Shown here: positions 61,482 through 64,000 of the stretch, one piece after another
Layout of the letters: the number at the start of each line of letters is the position of its first letter
Position numbering within the stretch: position 1 is the first letter of the stretch
Source of the DNA: Geobacter sp.
Lineage (GTDB): Bacteria > Desulfobacterota > Desulfuromonadia > Geobacterales > Geobacteraceae
Assembly: GCA_003574885.1 (NCBI GenBank)
Contig: PJFC01000002.1
Location: 124,001 to 188,000 of the forward strand
DNA length: 64,000 nt
Reading direction: 5' to 3'
Translations under genes and position numbers: made by a program
Notes under the pieces: generated by a model
What the model was told of the DNA's origin: nothing
The model's input: only the letters and a program-made list of their open reading frames with translations
Database searches by the model: none

Positions 61482-64000
61482 TCATTTGACGTTTGCACCC
61501 AATTCTACCCTGCTTCTCCGCTCTTCTTTCTTTGCCGGCGCTTTATAGATATCGTCGCGCTTAAGGAATAGCCTCTCCGCCGGCATCTTTCCCTTTTCCA
61601 CGAGGTAATTCTTCACTGCCGTCGCACGGTCACTGGCCAGGGTTCCCAGTTGTTCGTCACCGACCTTCGTATTTGTGATGATCAGCTTCTTCATCTCCTC
61701 GTCGGGAAGGTCCTTGACCAACCCGATGATGTTACGGGGCTTCGGGAATTTTTCCTTCCGATACACCTCTTTGAGCAGGCGTGAATATTCATCAGGGAGG
61801 ACCTCCACGTTGTCGGGGGTCTGTTCTGGCTTGTTCAGTTTGCTCTTGACCAGCATTTGAAATTTTTCCGCTTTGAGCTTCCTGTTAAGGAGTTCAGACC
61901 GATATCCTTCCCGGTCCTTTTCGCGGTCAACGAAACCGGATATCTCTAGATTTATGGACGGCCGATCATTGAGGGATCCGGCAAGCTTGAGGAGTTTTTC
62001 CTGTTCTGCCGGGGAGAGTGACGCGCTCCCCGGAGTGAAGCCTACGCTGCTGAAATCGTCACTGCCGCCGAATGAGGAGAGGAGGGCGAGTGGTGAGGTT
62101 GCAGCCTTCACGAGAAGATTTTTCAGCATCTGGAGGACCACGCTCCAGACACTGAATTTCGGGTCATCGGTCCGTCCGGTCACCGGCAGGTCTAGGTGGA
62201 TCTCTCCCTTGCGGTCCTTCAGAAGCGCCACGGCCAGACGTACAGGGAGATTGGTCGCTCGTTCGCTCTCTACTTTTTTACCGAAGGTAAACTGGTCAAT
62301 GAACACTTTGTTTTCCGAGCTGAGAGCCTTCTTGTCGATGAGATATTTCAGGTCGAGGGAGAGTTTCCCTTTCTCCACCGTGTACCCCAGATAGGTGCCG
62401 GAGTAAGGAGTGACAGGGGTGAGGTCGATGTCGGTGAAACTCACCTTGAGGTCGGCATACAGGTCGTTCCGGAGTGGGTTGAGTGTGCCGGTAATCTGGA
62501 GCGGCGACTGGTTTTCCAGGTTTCCCCTCAGATCGACGTCGGCGAAACGGTTCTCTTCCGAAGAGAGCCCGCTTACCCGTCCCCCCAAGTGGTAGAAGGT
62601 AGTGGCGAAGCCGCCGGGAAGATGGCGGTCGCTGAAGGCGAGAGTGCCTTCCTGGATGGTCACAGCGCCGATGCGGACCTGGGGTGCCGCCGGGACTGAA
62701 GAAGGTGGCGTTTGCGCCGATGAGGGTGATGAAGGTTGTATCGTGGCCGCGGCCGCCTGCTGGGGTGCGGGGACGGTTTCTTTTTTCGTCAGGTTCTGGA
62801 GATTGAGAGTGCCATCCTTGTTTATCACGATGCGGGAGTAGACGTTGTTGAGTGCAACCTCATTAATGGAAAGGGAGAAGGGGGCTAGCGTTCCTTTGAT
62901 ATTGTCCAGTTGCAGGCTTTCCCACTTGAGGAGGTCCTCCGATTCAACCGTATCAAGGCAATAGAAAGAGCGGACGCCGAGGTTGCCGTTGTAGCTCCCG
63001 GAAAGTTCTTTGCCCGGCTCCTTGGACAGGGCAATTGCCATGCGGGTGTCTATGGTCCCGTCCGCCACGTAGAGGTTGAGATTTTCCGGCAGGTATGCTT
63101 CGAAGTCGCGGAGAGCAATCTTTTTGAGTTCAACGTTTCCTTTGAGCTTCAGTGGTGATGGGATGACAGTTCCGTTTGTCCGGATAGTCCCCTGTTTGCC
63201 GAGTTGGCTGATCAGGGTGAAAGGAATCGACCCGAACCGGGGGCCGGTGATGTTTGCAAGGGCGAATTGCAGCCGCCGCAGGCTGATGACTGCGGTTTCA
63301 TTCTGTGCCCGGTCGGTGAAGGTTATTCCGATTCCGCTGCCGCCGACCTTGCGGAGCTTGTAGCTGAAAGGCTTTGGCGCTTTCTTTTTCGGAGTTCCAA
63401 CTGTTGCCGTGGCAGTCCTTGTGCCAGCTGACGTGCGGAGCAACCGCATGGGGGAAAAAGTGCCGTCTTTTTCGCGGGTAATCTGAACGGACGCCCCTTT
63501 GATTTCTACCTGTTCGACAGTGGCATTTTGTCCCTTAAGGTTGACGCCCACTCCTCCGATCGCCAGCCTGTTCATCCGGATACCTTCTCCAGGAGCAAAG
63601 GTAGAAGCAATGTTGTTGCCGGTCAACGCAAGCCGTTCGAGGGTAAGTCCCGCATTCCGGTCAAAGGCAAGGTGGCCGTTCAGGTCGACCGTGCCGGTTA
63701 TCGGTGCGGTCAGCACACCGGCCAGGTAGGGATAGTAGGCGCCAAGTGCAATCCCCCGCGCGGTCAGGTCAGTGGTGACGGCCAGTGGCTCAACCGTTGC
63801 CGTTCCTGTCGCATCAATGGACTCGTTGCGACCGCTCGTGCATGCGAAGCTCCATTTGGCGTTACCCCCCCCTGCCGTGCTGAAGTCGTTAAGAGACAGA
63901 GTAACCTTTTCAAGCTTTCCGTGGAATCCCCCGGGAGGAACACGGTCGACGAACCGGATTGAGCCATTGGTAAATTTCAGTGAAGAGAGCTTTATCGCTG
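61482..64000 (-). CDS. Large AsmA/DUF748-like envelope protein (5' end outside window)
   Basis: The reading frame is open to the last base of the window, so the N-terminus is missing; at least 839 residues are visible. The body is repetitive beta-strand DUF748/AsmA-type sequence ('LTARGIALGAYYPYLAG', 'ITGTVDLNGHLAFDRNAG', 'VDLRGNLENQSPLQITGTLN'). The last 200 residues are OmpA-like ('NLEISGFVDREKDREGYRSE', 'ASDRATAVKNYLVEKGKMPA'), which could bind peptidoglycan. Relatives (YdbH, TamB, AsmA) bridge the periplasm and take part in lipid transport. It is probably anchored in the inner membrane by the missing N-terminus. Confidence 0.85.
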   Translation of the reverse strand, partial: AIKLSSLKFTNGSIRFVDRVPPGGFHGKLEKVTLSLNDFSTAGGGNAKWSFACTSGRNESIDATGTATVEPLAVTTDLTARGIALGAYYPYLAGVLTAPITGTVDLNGHLAFDRNAGLTLERLALTGNNIASTFAPGEGIRMNRLAIGGVGVNLKGQNATVEQVEIKGASVQITREKDGTFSPMRLLRTSAGTRTATATVGTPKKKAPKPFSYKLRKVGGSGIGITFTDRAQNETAVISLRRLQFALANITGPRFGSIPFTLISQLGKQGTIRTNGTVIPSPLKLKGNVELKKIALRDFEAYLPENLNLYVADGTIDTRMAIALSKEPGKELSGSYNGNLGVRSFYCLDTVESEDLLKWESLQLDNIKGTLAPFSLSINEVALNNVYSRIVINKDGTLNLQNLTKKETVPAPQQAAAATIQPSSPSSAQTPPSSVPAAPQVRIGAVTIQEGTLAFSDRHLPGGFATTFYHLGGRVSGLSSEENRFADVDLRGNLENQSPLQITGTLNPLRNDLYADLKVSFTDIDLTPVTPYSGTYLGYTVEKGKLSLDLKYLIDKKALSSENKVFIDQFTFGKKVESERATNLPVRLAVALLKDRKGEIHLDLPVTGRTDDPKFSVWSVVLQMLKNLLVKAATSPLALLSSFGGSDDFSSVGFTPGSASLSPAEQEKLLKLAGSLNDRPSINLEISGFVDREKDREGYRSELLNRKLKAEKFQMLVKSKLNKPEQTPDNVEVLPDEYSRLLKEVYRKEKFPKPRNIIGLVKDLPDEEMKKLIITNTKVGDEQLGTLASDRATAVKNYLVEKGKMPAERLFLKRDDIYKAPAKKEERRSRVELGANVK

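Overview
The window looks like chromosomal DNA of a member of the Geobacteraceae or a close relative (Desulfuromonadia, former Deltaproteobacteria). The signs are a GEMM-I riboswitch with the A20 signature of the cGAMP-responsive Geobacter subclass, a decahaem cytochrome next to an MtrB/PioB-type outer-membrane barrel, a succinyl-CoA:acetate CoA-transferase, a split archaeal-type glutamate synthase, separate rubrerythrin and rubredoxin genes, and DUF4388, MshEN-REC and PilZ proteins. This placement is inferred from gene content. No rRNA or tRNA gene was seen.

Layout: 1-10.4 kb is one plus-strand cluster: a coiled-coil protein, two TPR lipoproteins, a small exported protein, a TolQ/ExbB channel, two ExbD/TolR proteins, an AgmX/PglI-type TonB-like protein, a 31-codon ORF and a DUF4388 protein. 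It resembles the core of the Myxococcus Agl-Glt envelope motor. At 10.6-15.9 kb is an accessory aldehyde/alcohol detoxification locus: an AraC regulator facing an aldo/keto reductase, a zinc alcohol dehydrogenase, a relic of a second dehydrogenase and a Bcr/CflA exporter, with two near-identical 38-bp operator-like repeats between the divergent genes. At 15.9-17.7 kb is an AT-richer patch with a PilZ protein, a tiny lipoprotein and a cysteine-containing protein of unknown role.

At 17.9-21.9 kb are SOS and housekeeping genes (lexA with its own palindromic operator, a small DUF6504-like gene, mgsA, dinB, yaeQ, a TetR regulator). At 22.2-28.1 kb are the CoA-transferase, yacG (behind a promoter-palindrome and a terminator), gltX, an MshEN-REC regulator and amt with a sigma-54 promoter. 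At 28.3-31.4 kb is an AcuC-like deacetylase overlapping a protein with a GNAT-like stretch, then a TPR protein. At 32.0-38.0 kb are an orphan MlaF-like ATPase and a porin-cytochrome conduit, followed by a solute-binding protein and a single-domain response regulator.

At 38.0-46.2 kb are mostly housekeeping genes (phosphodiesterase, sppA, yhbY, ferredoxin, dGTPase, class II aldolase, rsmD, coaD, aminotransferase). Among them is a proline-rich exported protein controlled by the riboswitch. At 46.6-52.0 kb is a five-gene glutamate synthase operon behind a second sigma-54 promoter, so ammonium uptake and glutamate synthesis look co-regulated by nitrogen. At 52.1-56.2 kb is a three-gene PhnD-like lipoprotein, hybrid kinase and Hpt sensory operon on the minus strand. 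At 56.4-64 kb are lepA-lepB, an Hsp20, a PfkB kinase, rubrerythrin and rubredoxin, and the 3' part of a large AsmA/DUF748 protein that runs off the window.
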